Shown here: one piece after another, positions 1 through 9,657 of the stretch
Position numbering within the stretch: position 1 is the first letter of the stretch
How the letters are laid out: each line of letters opens with the position of its first letter
DNA from: JABMQB01 sp963678235
Lineage (GTDB): Bacteria; Bacteroidota; Bacteroidia; Bacteroidales; Prolixibacteraceae
Length of the DNA: 64,000 nucleotides
Reading direction: 5' to 3'
Assembly (NCBI GenBank): GCA_963678235.1
Contig: OY782766.1
Coordinates: 3,720,001-3,784,000, forward strand
The notes under the pieces: generated by a model
What the model saw: only the letters and a program-made list of their open reading frames with translations
Told to the model about the DNA's origin: nothing
Database searches by the model: none
Translations under genes and position numbers: made by a program

Positions 1-690
1 TCTTACAGCACTATTGGTTTTATATACTTTCTTATGCAGTTCGTCCCACTCTTTACAAGTCTCTTCTGGATAATTTAAATCCCGGTGTGTTTTTCCTATT
101 ATTTCTTCCTTTGGCAGATTAAAGAATTTGATTAGACTTTGATTAACATGCGTAAAACGACCTTCAAGGTCATAGCTGTATATATAGTCAATTGTTGCTT
201 CGTCAATCAATCGATACTTATATTCGCTTTCCTTTAGCTCAATTGTTCTTTCGGACACCAGCTTTTCAAGGTCAACTTTTTCTGCCCGTAGTTTATCTTC
301 GGCTTCTTTAATACGGAGCATAACATTTACCTGGGCAGTTAATTCAATGGCATCTATTGGTTTGGATAAAAATGCATCGGCCCCAATATTTAAACCTTTA
401 ACCCTGCTTTGGGAGTCTGTTTTTATGGCTGTAATTAATATTACCGGAATGTGTTTTGTCAACTCATTTTTTTTCAGCATTTCACAAACTGCATAACCAT
501 CCATTTGTGGCATGATGATATCCAGCAAAATTACATCGGGCTGTTCATTTATGGCGAGTTTGATGCCTTCATTACCAGAAATGGCCGTGATAACCGAACA
601 GTTTTTCATTTGACTTTTAAGTACTGCCTTTATGGTTGTCAGGTTATCTTTTTGATCGTCAATTGCCAGTATTTTTTTTAGCTGTGCCAT
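1..690 (-). CDS. Response regulator with C-terminal PAS domain (5' part; continues past window start)
   Basis: Reading the minus strand from the ATG at 688-690 gives an open frame that runs off the window edge, so the C-terminus is missing. Residues 1-120 form a receiver domain: the acidic pair D11-D12, the phosphoacceptor D57 in ILLDIIMPQMDG, and the lysine of the LSKPI motif are visible. A coiled linker (RTIELKESE) leads into a PAS domain (YRLIDEATIDYIYSYDLEGRFTHVNQ). It starts 54 bases after the end of the hybrid kinase upstream in the same direction, so it is probably the last gene visible of a CheR/PAS/kinase/receiver operon and a likely phosphorelay partner of that kinase. The missing part may hold further PAS or kinase domains. 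Confidence 0.85.
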   Translation of the reverse strand, partial: MAQLKKILAIDDQKDNLTTIKAVLKSQMKNCSVITAISGNEGIKLAINEQPDVILLDIIMPQMDGYAVCEMLKKNELTKHIPVILITAIKTDSQSRVKGLNIGADAFLSKPIDAIELTAQVNVMLRIKEAEDKLRAEKVDLEKLVSERTIELKESEYKYRLIDEATIDYIYSYDLEGRFTHVNQSLIKFFNLPKEEIIGKTHRDLNYPEETCKEWDELHKKVYKTNSAVR

Positions 691-744
691 TTGTAACAAT
701 ATTATGTTTGGAACTTTGGTTATAAGCTTTATAAGCTAGTTATT

Positions 745-3700
745 TTAATCTAATAATCTATTTATTTCTTCCATAAGTTTTTCACGGTCAATTGGTTTCG
801 AAACGTAGCCATCACACCCTTCTCCAAAAAACTTTTCTCTATCGCCCAGCATAGCCTGTGCAGTAACTGCGACTATTGGTATGTTTTTCATATTCGGATT
901 ACTCTTCAAAATCGTCAAAATAGTAAGCCCATCTGTTTTCGGCAACGACATGTCGAGCAAAATAATGTCGGGATGTACTGTTTCAATTGCTGCGAGTCCG
1001 GATTCTCCGTCTTTTGCATCAAATAAGGAATACTTGTCTTTTAAAATTGCTTTTATAGTGATTAAATTGTCTTCATTATCTTCAATAATAAGAACCTTTG
1101 GCAATTCTTTCTTTTCAGTGGTCGTAGTGCCCTTTTCAACAAGCTTTTTGCCCATCATAATGTTGACTTTCCGAATTAATCCATCGATATCAATATCACC
1201 TTTGTGGATCAATTGTTGGATATTGTTGGCGCTAAGCTTATCCAAATCTTTTTTTGTAAGGTCTTTCGCCGTAAGTATTAAAACGGGAATATTTCTGGTT
1301 CTATCAGTACTGCGGATATTTTCCAACACCTCAAAACCATCCATTTCAGGCATCATCAAATCTAAAATAATGCCGTTCGGAACATTATGTTTGATGTATT
1401 CCAATGCTTCCTTCCCACTGTTTGCCACATCCACAATATAGTCTTCTTTTTCCAATATAAGTTTCACCTGGATAATAGCATCTGGATTATCTTCGACCAT
1501 TAATATACGTGGATCAGTATTGTCATTTATGGTTATCTTGGATGTAATGTTTTGAGTTTTTTCAGGAAGTTTTTTAATTATTTCACTTAGGTTTTTTTCA
1601 TGCCAGAGAATCGGTATTTTAATGGTAAATTTTGAACCTTTGCCGACTTTACTTTCTACACTTATTTCGCCACCCAATATTTGAATCATTTTGTTTGCTA
1701 TCGCAAGTCCTAATCCAGTACCTTCATAATCTCTTGAAGCTGTTCCATCAACTTGCCTGAATTCATCAAAAATGAATGGGAGAGAGTCTTTTGAAATCCC
1801 AATACCGGTATCTTCCACAAAAATAAAAACTTCGTTTTCATCAAATTTCGCATCAATGCTTACACTTCCTTTTTCTGTGAATTTAATGGCATTGCCTATT
1901 ATATTGGTAAGCACCTGATGTAGACGCGATTCGTCGGATTCAATTTTAGGAAGGTTTTCAGGAACATTAAGGTTTAAGATCAATCCTTTTTCATCGGATA
2001 AACTTTGCAAATTTTCCTTAATTACCTGAAGCGACATTTTAAGGGAGAAAAATTCTGGAATGATTTCCATTTTCCCAGCTTCAATTTTCGATAGGTCAAG
2101 GATATCATTAATTAAAAGTAATAAGCGCTTCCCATTTCTTTCCACAATTTCCAGGTAACCGGTTTCTTCTTCGCTAAGCTTTTGTTTTGTTTCGATTTGC
2201 AGTACCCTAGAAAGTGCCATGATAGAATTTAGTGGGGTTCTAAGTTCATGGCTCATATTTGAGAGGAATTCACTTTTAAGTTTATTGGCTATTTCTACCT
2301 GGTCCCTTTGAGCTTCCAACTCAAAATTCTGTTCCTGAAGCTCTTCTGAGCTCCTTTGTAGTTCTTCCGTTTGATTTTGTAATTCTTCCGCTTGTTCCTG
2401 GAGTTCTTCTGATTGTGATTCTAATTGCTGGTTTGTAAGGGTTAATTGTTCGGCGAATATTCTTGTGCGTTCACCTGAAATTAAATTTGAATAAGAAGTA
2501 TTTATGTTAATCCATGATTGTTTCAAAATTTCGGAGCATTCGTCACCAAAGCCAACAATATGCACCAGCGAAATTAGTGCAACAACATGGTCTTCAACAA
2601 GTATAGGAATTGTTATAATTTCTTTGGGAAGCACTTCTCCCACGATGGTTTTATACTTAAATATGGTGTCTTCAGGAATATTTTTTAGATGGAATATTTT
2701 TTTGGTAGATAGGGCATTCCCAAATTCTCCTTCTGGTTTATCAGAGCTAAAAGGTTGAAGCATTTCAGGATTAGCACCAATGGAGGCATAAGGTTCATAC
2801 TGTGCTTTCACTTCATTTAGAATATAAAATGTGCCCATATTGGCGTTTGTAATTTTCATTAACCGTTTGAGAAGTGAATTTCCAAATTGTTCGAGATTTG
2901 ACTTGCCAATCATCGTTTCCGAAATACTCCCAATTCCTTTAAGGATTTTCATTTTGGAAGCGATTGTTGCAGCCATATTGTTAAATTCATTTGCAAGGCT
3001 GCCAAGTTCATCTTCTGAAGCAATTATATTCCTGATGGAATAATCGCCCTGTCCGATTTTTTTTGCAATAGTATTCATTTCCACAATTGGCTTTGAAAAA
3101 GTTTTGCTTATTAGTATGGCTATTAATATGATAACAATTCCGGATATGATAAATAACAACACATAATTCCAAATCATATTATAGATGGGAATATTTAATT
3201 CTTTCATGTTTTGTTTTGCCACAAAGCCCCATTTTGTTTTTGGGATGAAGGCATAGGCTGCAAGCACTTCCGTATCGTTATAATCTTTGGCATTAATGAT
3301 ACCTGTTTCGCCCCTTGCTGCACTTACTGCAGGTTGGGCAGTTATTTTTAAATTAAGCGGTGCATTTTCATACCAACGTAATTCATTAAGGGCAAACCCT
3401 TCCTGGTTGACCAATAATGTTTCTCCGGTTTCGCCAAGTCCGACCCGATTACTGAGCAGCATATACAGGGATTTTTCAAGCTTGATTCGAACCACAAGCA
3501 CTCCAATAATTTTCTCGCTGTTTTTCCTACTTAGCACAGGAGCAGAAAAAGTCATTTCGTTTCGCCCACTACTTTTCGAATACGATATGTCCTTTATAAA
3601 TAAATTTTTGTTTTTAATTGGTTCAGTATAGTACAAATCATGTTCAACATGTTTTTTTTCAAAAAACGGGTTGGTTGAAATTTCCACAAGTCCGGTTTGG

Positions 3701-4071
3701 GCACTTACAAAAAAAACTTCTTCGTAATCTTTATAATTTTGAAGTACCCTTAAAAACAATTCATGGGCAACCAAAATTTTTTCATTATCCTGAGTCGATT
3801 TTATTTTGTTTTCAAAAATTGATTCCAGTTCACGTATCTCATAATCACCTGCTATTACCCGCACATCGCCTGATCGTTCTTCTATCCAGTTATTTAATTG
3901 TTGGACTTTAAGGTTTCTAATTGCCGTTAGCTTGTTATAGGCATTTGCTTCGATTACTTTACTGCGTTGAAAATATGTAATGACTAGCGCAGATAGCAAT
4001 GGGAAAAGCGACAATATTAGAAACCAGTAAATGATACGGGTTCTTATCTTTCTAAATTTTAGAATGTCCAT
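745..4071 (-). CDS. Membrane hybrid sensor histidine kinase (Cache-HAMP-GAF-HisKA-HATPase-REC-REC)
   Basis: 1108 residues. An N-terminal membrane segment (about 13-33) and a second (about 300-325) bracket a dCache-like extracytoplasmic sensor. A HAMP linker follows (TFSKPIVEMNTIAKKIGQGD), then a GAF-like region, and a glutamate/glutamine-rich coiled coil. The HisKA box FLSNMSHELRTPLN carries the phosphohistidine at H608. The ATPase domain shows the N box (NIIGNAIKF), G1 (DTGIGI) and G2 (GTGLGLAI). Two receiver domains follow with phosphoacceptors D904 (LDLMMPEMDG) and D1040 (LDMSLPKTDG). It senses a periplasmic ligand or stress and feeds a multistep phosphorelay; the signal is not predictable from sequence. 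It lies 75 bases after the PAS protein and 54 bases before the receiver-PAS gene, all on one strand. Confidence 0.93.
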   Translation of the reverse strand: MDILKFRKIRTRIIYWFLILSLFPLLSALVITYFQRSKVIEANAYNKLTAIRNLKVQQLNNWIEERSGDVRVIAGDYEIRELESIFENKIKSTQDNEKILVAHELFLRVLQNYKDYEEVFFVSAQTGLVEISTNPFFEKKHVEHDLYYTEPIKNKNLFIKDISYSKSSGRNEMTFSAPVLSRKNSEKIIGVLVVRIKLEKSLYMLLSNRVGLGETGETLLVNQEGFALNELRWYENAPLNLKITAQPAVSAARGETGIINAKDYNDTEVLAAYAFIPKTKWGFVAKQNMKELNIPIYNMIWNYVLLFIISGIVIILIAILISKTFSKPIVEMNTIAKKIGQGDYSIRNIIASEDELGSLANEFNNMAATIASKMKILKGIGSISETMIGKSNLEQFGNSLLKRLMKITNANMGTFYILNEVKAQYEPYASIGANPEMLQPFSSDKPEGEFGNALSTKKIFHLKNIPEDTIFKYKTIVGEVLPKEIITIPILVEDHVVALISLVHIVGFGDECSEILKQSWININTSYSNLISGERTRIFAEQLTLTNQQLESQSEELQEQAEELQNQTEELQRSSEELQEQNFELEAQRDQVEIANKLKSEFLSNMSHELRTPLNSIMALSRVLQIETKQKLSEEETGYLEIVERNGKRLLLLINDILDLSKIEAGKMEIIPEFFSLKMSLQVIKENLQSLSDEKGLILNLNVPENLPKIESDESRLHQVLTNIIGNAIKFTEKGSVSIDAKFDENEVFIFVEDTGIGISKDSLPFIFDEFRQVDGTASRDYEGTGLGLAIANKMIQILGGEISVESKVGKGSKFTIKIPILWHEKNLSEIIKKLPEKTQNITSKITINDNTDPRILMVEDNPDAIIQVKLILEKEDYIVDVANSGKEALEYIKHNVPNGIILDLMMPEMDGFEVLENIRSTDRTRNIPVLILTAKDLTKKDLDKLSANNIQQLIHKGDIDIDGLIRKVNIMMGKKLVEKGTTTTEKKELPKVLIIEDNEDNLITIKAILKDKYSLFDAKDGESGLAAIETVHPDIILLDMSLPKTDGLTILTILKSNPNMKNIPIVAVTAQAMLGDREKFFGEGCDGYVSKPIDREKLMEEINRLLD

Positions 4072-4146
4072 ACGTTTGATATTAGGTTTAAACCGTTAGT
4101 TTTTAAGAGTTTTGTAACAAGTTATTTCATCTTCATAATTTATCAT

Positions 4147-6291
4147 CTATTTACCTTCTAAGTTACGTATTTTATCCTCCAGTTTTTTTATTAGCATTTC
4201 TCTGCCCACAAATACTTTCATGGCGTCATCTAGCTCTTTGTTTTTATGTTTTAGTTCTAATGTTCGTTCTGCAACCAGTTTTTCAAGGTTTTCTTTGTAC
4301 AACATTAATTCTTCCTCTGCAAGTTTTTGGGCAGTAACATCTTGAGCAGTCGATATCATAAGATTCTGGTCTAATAACGGAATGTTATAAGCTTTAACCC
4401 TTCGCTCTTCACCTTTATCGGTAACAATTTTTAAATTATCCCACACCATTCTTTCCGGATCGCCACTTTCCATATCTTCAGTTATTTGGGTTTTCATTTT
4501 TTTTCGGTATTCAACATCTGGAAATACTTGATCAAAAAATATGGAAATGTTTGTCAAGATATTTTTTGGGCATCCATAAATTTCTTCGAATTTTGTATTT
4601 AAATATTTCACATCTCCATCGTCAATGGTATTCACACCTATTCCTATTGGCAGGTTATTCAGGATGGATTCGATATAGTTATTCCTGTTTTGGAGTTCAA
4701 TTTCTGCAAGTTTTCTTTTTGTAATATCTTGAACTGTGCCTTTTATAAAAATAAGTTCATCTTTTTCGTTGTAGATTCCATGATAGGTAGAATAATAATA
4801 TCCGATGCCTCCATCGGGAAACAGGAATCGTTGTTCATATTCCCCCGATTCTTTGCTTCCCAATAATTTTTCAATCAATTCCTTATCCCTGTTATGCTCA
4901 ACCGGCCATGGTGAAAGAGCCTGAATAGAATCGATTTGTGGAGTAAAAGTTTCAGGATTCAGTTTAAATATTTTATAAACTTCTTCTGACCACTCAACTT
5001 CACCTGTTTTAACATTCCAAAACCAGAAGCCCAGGCCAGCCATATTTTGGGCATCGCGTAGTTTTTTTTCACTATCGATCAGCGATTCTTCTATGATCTT
5101 TTTTTCTGTAATATTTACAGATAATCCTAATAGCCCGATTATTTCTCCATTTATATTCCCGTAAGGTGAGTACCAATTCCTAAAATATTGCCCGCTAACT
5201 TTATGTTCTATTGTCAGTGTTTCCCCTTCCAGTGCTTTTTTAATATCGATAAGCATTTCAGGATAATCTTTATATAATTCGAAAACCGATTGCCCTACCA
5301 CCTGTCCAGGCTCAATACCTATTTTGGTAAGTCCTTTTCCTTCAGAAAGCACGAATTTCCCATCCTTGTCTATTATATAAACGATTTCTTCATTGTTGGT
5401 GACAAGCGTTTTAAATTTCTCTTCGCTTTCTTTTAATTTTTCATATGCTTTCTTTTGTTCCGATACGTCTTTAACCGTTGCAAAAAATGATACAACGTTT
5501 CCTTTTTCATCTAATAGTTGTGAAGGAGTGACCTTAACTGGGAAACGTTCTCCATTTTTACGCATAAAAACCAAGTCCAGCTCACAGAAGTTTCCTTTAA
5601 TAGTTTCTTTAAAGGCTTGTTCAATCGTTTCCACTTCTTCGGGAGGCCAATACGGATGTGGTGCTTTGGTGCCAATTAGCTCCTTCTTTGAAAACCCTGT
5701 CATTTTAGCAAGAGAACTATTAACTTCTATATGTTTTCCACTTGTATCTAATATTGAAAATCCATCTTGCATGGCTTCAATTAGCTTTGAATTAAAAGCT
5801 TCTGCCCTTTTCTTGTCCGTTATATCCCATATAATTGCCCCAATCATTTCGGGTTTTTGCGATATGCCGGAAATGGGGAAATAGGAAGCCAGAAAGTGCC
5901 TAATTTCACCAGGAGAGGATGGAACTTCTCCTTTGAGTTCTACGTTTAAAAACGATTTTCCTGACTGAAGTATTTCTTTAAAGAGAGGGACAATTATTTT
6001 ATCAGCTTCCGGTAATATTTCTGTAACCGATTTGCCAATATGGTCTTCAATGGAAGGGCCGTTCATTTTTTGAAGCACTTCATTTAGATAAACGTATTGG
6101 AAATCAGAATTCCATATTCCAAGTCCAACCGGAGAATTGTTAAAAAAGGCACTTAACTGTAGTTTATTCTCTTTTAGTTCATTCTTTAGTTTTTTGTTTT
6201 TGGATACAATTTCTTCAAATTCGGAGACCTTAGCCTTAAGTTCATCCATTTCTGCTATAAGCTCTTGTTTTGTTTTTTTTGCCCCGCTCAT
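4147..6291 (-). CDS. Multi-PAS sensor protein without kinase domain
   Basis: 714 residues, soluble. A short N-terminal coiled coil (about 1-45) is followed by about five PAS/PAC units. Their PAC ends are recognisable as the DIT/DVS/NIT motifs near 160, 280, 400, 530 and 655. A C-terminal coiled coil (LEKLVAERTLELKHKNKELDDAMK) closes the protein. I find no HisKA, HATPase, GGDEF, EAL or receiver motif, so it cannot signal by itself through a known catalytic output. Position between cheR (32 bases upstream) and a hybrid kinase (75 bases downstream) suggests that it passes a small-molecule or redox signal to these neighbours by protein contact. PAS-rich proteins linked to CheR exist in large sensory methylation systems, so methylation or scaffolding is a possible role. 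The exact function is unknown. Confidence 0.85.
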   Translation of the reverse strand: MSGAKKTKQELIAEMDELKAKVSEFEEIVSKNKKLKNELKENKLQLSAFFNNSPVGLGIWNSDFQYVYLNEVLQKMNGPSIEDHIGKSVTEILPEADKIIVPLFKEILQSGKSFLNVELKGEVPSSPGEIRHFLASYFPISGISQKPEMIGAIIWDITDKKRAEAFNSKLIEAMQDGFSILDTSGKHIEVNSSLAKMTGFSKKELIGTKAPHPYWPPEEVETIEQAFKETIKGNFCELDLVFMRKNGERFPVKVTPSQLLDEKGNVVSFFATVKDVSEQKKAYEKLKESEEKFKTLVTNNEEIVYIIDKDGKFVLSEGKGLTKIGIEPGQVVGQSVFELYKDYPEMLIDIKKALEGETLTIEHKVSGQYFRNWYSPYGNINGEIIGLLGLSVNITEKKIIEESLIDSEKKLRDAQNMAGLGFWFWNVKTGEVEWSEEVYKIFKLNPETFTPQIDSIQALSPWPVEHNRDKELIEKLLGSKESGEYEQRFLFPDGGIGYYYSTYHGIYNEKDELIFIKGTVQDITKRKLAEIELQNRNNYIESILNNLPIGIGVNTIDDGDVKYLNTKFEEIYGCPKNILTNISIFFDQVFPDVEYRKKMKTQITEDMESGDPERMVWDNLKIVTDKGEERRVKAYNIPLLDQNLMISTAQDVTAQKLAEEELMLYKENLEKLVAERTLELKHKNKELDDAMKVFVGREMLIKKLEDKIRNLEGK

Positions 6292-6322
6292 ATTTTTAGT
6301 TTTAAGTGCTTAAGTTTTATCG

Positions 6323-7150
6323 TCACGTAGTCTTCCTGTATATTTTGCAGCAGGAATTAATCCTTATGAATTTTTGTTTAAAGTCTGCAATTGGCGTTTC
6401 TGCTTCTCCCAAAACCAAAATTCCATTTGTATTTAATGAATTGTATAATTTGTTTAAAATTATTTTTTGGTAATCCAGGTTATAGTAAATAAGCACATTA
6501 CGGCATAACACCATGTCAAAGCCTCCATAGATACTTTCGCTTGGGACAAAAGTTGAAGCATTTAAGAGATCATGGAATGAGAAATGAACTTTGTTTCGGA
6601 TCTCTGGTATTACAGCATACATGTTATCTTTTTGAACAAAATATTTTTTAAAAATCGCAAGCTTAACTTCTGAGAGGCTTTCAATACTATATCTACCTTC
6701 TAAAGCAAAATTGAGTGCTTTTTTATCAATATCGGTTGCAAACAGGTTTAAGTTGAGGTTATAGTTTTCTTTTTCAAAAATTTCATTAATAAGGATTAGT
6801 AGAGAATATGGTTCTTCTCCACGCGAACAGCCCGCAGACCATATTCTAAGGCTTTTCTCATTCTTTTTGGTTTTCGCTAAAATCAATTCCGGTAATACGG
6901 ATTCTTTAATAAACTCGAACGAAATTGGATTTCTGAAAAACCGACTAACATTTATGGTTAATGTATCAATCAATAGATCTGTTTCATCGGGTATTTGATA
7001 CAAAACTTGTAGGTATTCATCAATGGTTTTGCATTTGGTATGGAAAAGCCTTTTTTTGATTCTTCTGTCGAGCATTGCAGAATGGTAACCTGAAAAGTCC
7101 AATCCCCTTTGGCTATGTAATAAGTCCAATATGTCTTTCATATCCCCCAT
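6323..7150 (-). CDS. cheR: CheR-family protein-glutamate O-methyltransferase
   Basis: 275 residues, the usual CheR length. The N-terminal helical domain has the basic DRRIKKRL segment that contacts the receptor in this family. The SAM-binding core contains the CheR signature WSAGCSRGEEPYSLLI (about residues 104-119), the acidic loop FATDID and the later motif VLCRNVLIYYN. CheR transfers a methyl group from S-adenosylmethionine to glutamates of chemoreceptors. No MCP, CheA, CheW or CheB lies in the window, so here it probably acts with the PAS protein and the hybrid kinase directly downstream rather than in flagellar chemotaxis. It appears to be the first gene of the block. Confidence 0.92.
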   Translation of the reverse strand: MGDMKDILDLLHSQRGLDFSGYHSAMLDRRIKKRLFHTKCKTIDEYLQVLYQIPDETDLLIDTLTINVSRFFRNPISFEFIKESVLPELILAKTKKNEKSLRIWSAGCSRGEEPYSLLILINEIFEKENYNLNLNLFATDIDKKALNFALEGRYSIESLSEVKLAIFKKYFVQKDNMYAVIPEIRNKVHFSFHDLLNASTFVPSESIYGGFDMVLCRNVLIYYNLDYQKIILNKLYNSLNTNGILVLGEAETPIADFKQKFIRINSCCKIYRKTT

Positions 7151-7708
7151 ATAAATCTTTCACCTAGTTTATATCCAGAAGAGTTAGCTCTGTACCTGGA
7201 TCTATTCCAATAATTTGGTTAAATTAAGCTGATCGTATTTTAATCCTTCCCGGGCAGTTGATCCCAATAAATCAAATACACAAAGGTTAGGTACTAGCTC
7301 TTCTTAAATGTGAATATCTTCGTAAAAGGGAAATTTATTTTTGAGGTTCAATTAAAACCCCTCCAATATTTCCTATTAAAAATACATAGATTAATAGGAA
7401 AAGAAAATAGTTAAAGCAGGTTTTTTATGAATAAGATACAATTAGTTTGATGAATACCAGTAATTTAAAGGCATTAAGGTCAGGAATAGCTCTTTTTTTT
7501 GATAGTTAAAAAAGAAACAGCATCTAAAAAGATGCTGCCTGAGATTGTTGACCGCCATTTGTGCTGGTCTATATGATTGTTTCTAATTGGATGTAAATAA
7601 CTGTTTTCAATATTTTCATGGCTTTGAGACAGTTGATTTAGGAATTACAAAAGCTGTGCCAAAAAAGCTAAACGTATAGTTAATTTAGACTAAATTTTAT
7701 ATCAGGAT
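7151..7708. other. Intergenic region between cheR and mtnP
   Basis: About 560 AT-rich bases without a credible open frame. It should hold the promoter of the cheR-led signalling block (near 7160-7300) and contains the likely terminator of the mtnA-mtnP transcript (listed separately). No repeat or RNA gene was recognised. Confidence 0.6.
7507..7538 (-). terminator. Rho-independent terminator downstream of mtnP
   Basis: On the minus strand a perfect 8-bp stem (CAGCATCT / AGATGCTG) with a 4-base loop is followed by TTTCTTTTTT. It lies about 170 bases after the mtnP stop, in the correct orientation for the mtnA-mtnP transcript. Confidence 0.7.
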
Positions 7709-8461
7709 TTATTTTCCAATGAATGGGATACTTTCTTTAATCAGTTTAACCACGTTGGTCACATTTTTTTGAAAAACTTCTAAAACGGCTTCCCATGAAA
7801 CAGGTTCTTCATCGGTTTTCCAGCAGTCGTAATCGGTACTCATGGCAATGGCGGCATAAGGAATACCCATTTCGTTGGCAAGCATGCATTCGGGTGCCGT
7901 TGACATGTTTATAACATCTGCCCCCCATTGTCGGAACATTTTAGATTCGGCTATAGTTGAAAACCTTGGTCCCTCAATCGTAACCACAGTTCCCTTGGGG
8001 TGATAATTTAAACCCAAATTCTCTGCCACTTTTGTAAGAACAAGGCGCATTTCCCTGTCAAAAGGTTCAGCCATCGGGGCATGTTGTGGTTTATGTGGCA
8101 CGAAGGAATCAAAAAATGTATTTTTTCGGAACCTGGTAAAGTCTATGAACTGGTCTAACAAAATCAGGTCTCCACGGTTTATTTCTTCTTTCAGGCTGCC
8201 ACAAGCAGTTGTTGCCAGAATATGTGTGCAGCCTAAATTTGTAATAGCTTGAATATTTGCCCGGTTATTAACTCCTGTTGGTGTGATCGTATGTTCTCGT
8301 CCATGTCGTGAAAGGATAGCAACTTCAACACCTGATATCTCGCCAGTAATAAAATCTGAGCTCGGATTGCCATATTTGGTTGATGCTTCCATCCGTTTCG
8401 GATTTTTTAAAATATTCGGGTTCTCAAGTCCTGATCCACCAATGATTGCAATTTTAGTCAT
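7709..8461 (-). CDS. mtnP: S-methyl-5'-thioadenosine phosphorylase
   Basis: 250 residues, a PNP/MTAP-family phosphorylase. It splits 5'-methylthioadenosine with phosphate to adenine and 5-methylthioribose-1-phosphate. The N-terminal IIGGSGL phosphate loop, SRHGREHTITP, the TACGSL motif, the TIEGPRFST segment and the purine/ribose region VINMSTAPE are all present, as is the late STDYDCW motif. The order and residues fit the MTAP branch rather than purine nucleoside phosphorylase. It starts 6 bases after mtnA on the same strand; its product is the substrate of MtnA, so the two genes encode consecutive steps. Confidence 0.93.
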   Translation of the reverse strand: MTKIAIIGGSGLENPNILKNPKRMEASTKYGNPSSDFITGEISGVEVAILSRHGREHTITPTGVNNRANIQAITNLGCTHILATTACGSLKEEINRGDLILLDQFIDFTRFRKNTFFDSFVPHKPQHAPMAEPFDREMRLVLTKVAENLGLNYHPKGTVVTIEGPRFSTIAESKMFRQWGADVINMSTAPECMLANEMGIPYAAIAMSTDYDCWKTDEEPVSWEAVLEVFQKNVTNVVKLIKESIPFIGK

Positions 8462-8467
8462 ATGTAA

Positions 8468-9568
8468 TTATTTCGGGTTGTTTTTATTAGGGAATAATTC
8501 TAAAATACTCGTCTTGTTTGCTTTACAAATGCCTTTTTCGGTTATAAGACCGGTAACCAGTCGTGCAGGTGTAACGTCAAATCCGTAGTTTGCTGCACGG
8601 CTTTTTTCCGGGAGCAGATGAACTGAAGAAATTTTTTCACCATCCCAACCTTCTATCGAGGAAACTTCTGTGGCACCCCTCTCTTCAATTTCGATTTCAG
8701 TAAGCCCGTCTTTAATTTCCCAATCGATGGACGATGAGGGTAAAGCCACATAAAAAGGGACTTGGTTGTCGTAGGCGGCTAAAGCTTTTAAATAAGTCCC
8801 AATTTTATTGGCAACATCTCCATTAGTACTGGTGCGATCACTGCCCACAAATACAATATCAACCATATTGTGCTGCATCAGGTGCCCTCCGGTGTTGTCG
8901 GCAATTACGGTATGCGGAACACCTTCTTCGCCCAGTTCGTAAGCCGTTAGCCTTGCCCCTTGGTTTCTTGGGCGGGTTTCGTCAACCCAAACATGCACGG
9001 GTATTCCTTTTTGATGGGCTTTATAAATCGGTGCCGTAGCTGTTCCCCAGTCAATACATGCCAACCAGCCGGCATTGCAGTGGGTCAAAATATTCACAAC
9101 ATCTTTTTTTCTATTGTAAATATCTTCAATGAGTTTTAACCCATAATCGCCAATCAGGCTGCTAAATTTAATTTCATCGTTTTTTAATTGCTTTGCTAAT
9201 TTCAGGGCGACATCCAATGCTTCATTTTGAGGTATATCTTTGCAGGCATCATAAACTAAATTTACAGCAAATTCAAGGTTAACGGCAGTTGGACGAGCGG
9301 AGGTTAAATACTTTGCTATTTTCTTCAAATGGGAAGGGAAATCTTTTCCTTTATGGGTTTTAATGCCAAGATATATACCAAACGCTGCTGTTACCCCAAT
9401 TAACGGGGCTCCCCTGACCAGCATATCTTTAATTGCAAAAAAAGCATCTTCAATGGTATTTAAGGTTTTGATCTCAAACTGGAATGGCAATTTTTGTTGA
9501 TCAATTATTTCTACATCATAAGATTTAGTTAACCAAATGGTATGATAATGTTTATCTTTTATCTTCAT
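8468..9568 (-). CDS. mtnA: S-methyl-5-thioribose-1-phosphate isomerase
   Basis: 366 residues, eIF2B-like isomerase. It converts methylthioribose-1-phosphate to methylthioribulose-1-phosphate in methionine salvage. Visible family motifs: RGAPLIG near the N-terminus, the catalytic cysteine region THCNAGWLAC, the ETRPRNQGARLTAYEL stretch, and the catalytic aspartate in FVGSDRTSTNGDVANKIGTY. Upstream of mtnP with a 6-base gap, so the pair is an operon. No mtnK is needed because MtnP already yields the phosphorylated sugar. The later salvage enzymes (mtnB, mtnC, mtnD or a shunt aldolase) are not in the window. Confidence 0.94.
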   Translation of the reverse strand: MKIKDKHYHTIWLTKSYDVEIIDQQKLPFQFEIKTLNTIEDAFFAIKDMLVRGAPLIGVTAAFGIYLGIKTHKGKDFPSHLKKIAKYLTSARPTAVNLEFAVNLVYDACKDIPQNEALDVALKLAKQLKNDEIKFSSLIGDYGLKLIEDIYNRKKDVVNILTHCNAGWLACIDWGTATAPIYKAHQKGIPVHVWVDETRPRNQGARLTAYELGEEGVPHTVIADNTGGHLMQHNMVDIVFVGSDRTSTNGDVANKIGTYLKALAAYDNQVPFYVALPSSSIDWEIKDGLTEIEIEERGATEVSSIEGWDGEKISSVHLLPEKSRAANYGFDVTPARLVTGLITEKGICKANKTSILELFPNKNNPK

Positions 9569-9657
9569 TTAAATAAAAATATATATTTATCTTCCGAACG
9601 TAAAAATACAGCTTTACAGGTGAATATCGCTTAATCTTCAATATAATATTGGCAAAA

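Noticed and set aside
451..681. 76-codon plus-strand frame near the left edge
   Set aside because: The minus strand here encodes a clear receiver domain; the plus-strand frame has no motif.
881..1441. 186-codon frame opposite the hybrid kinase
   Set aside because: Lies wholly inside the receiver domains on the other strand; serine/phenylalanine-rich shadow.
9649..9657. TTG start for the HAD hydrolase
   Set aside because: An ATG follows three codons later with equal or better context; the TTG adds only MAK before it.
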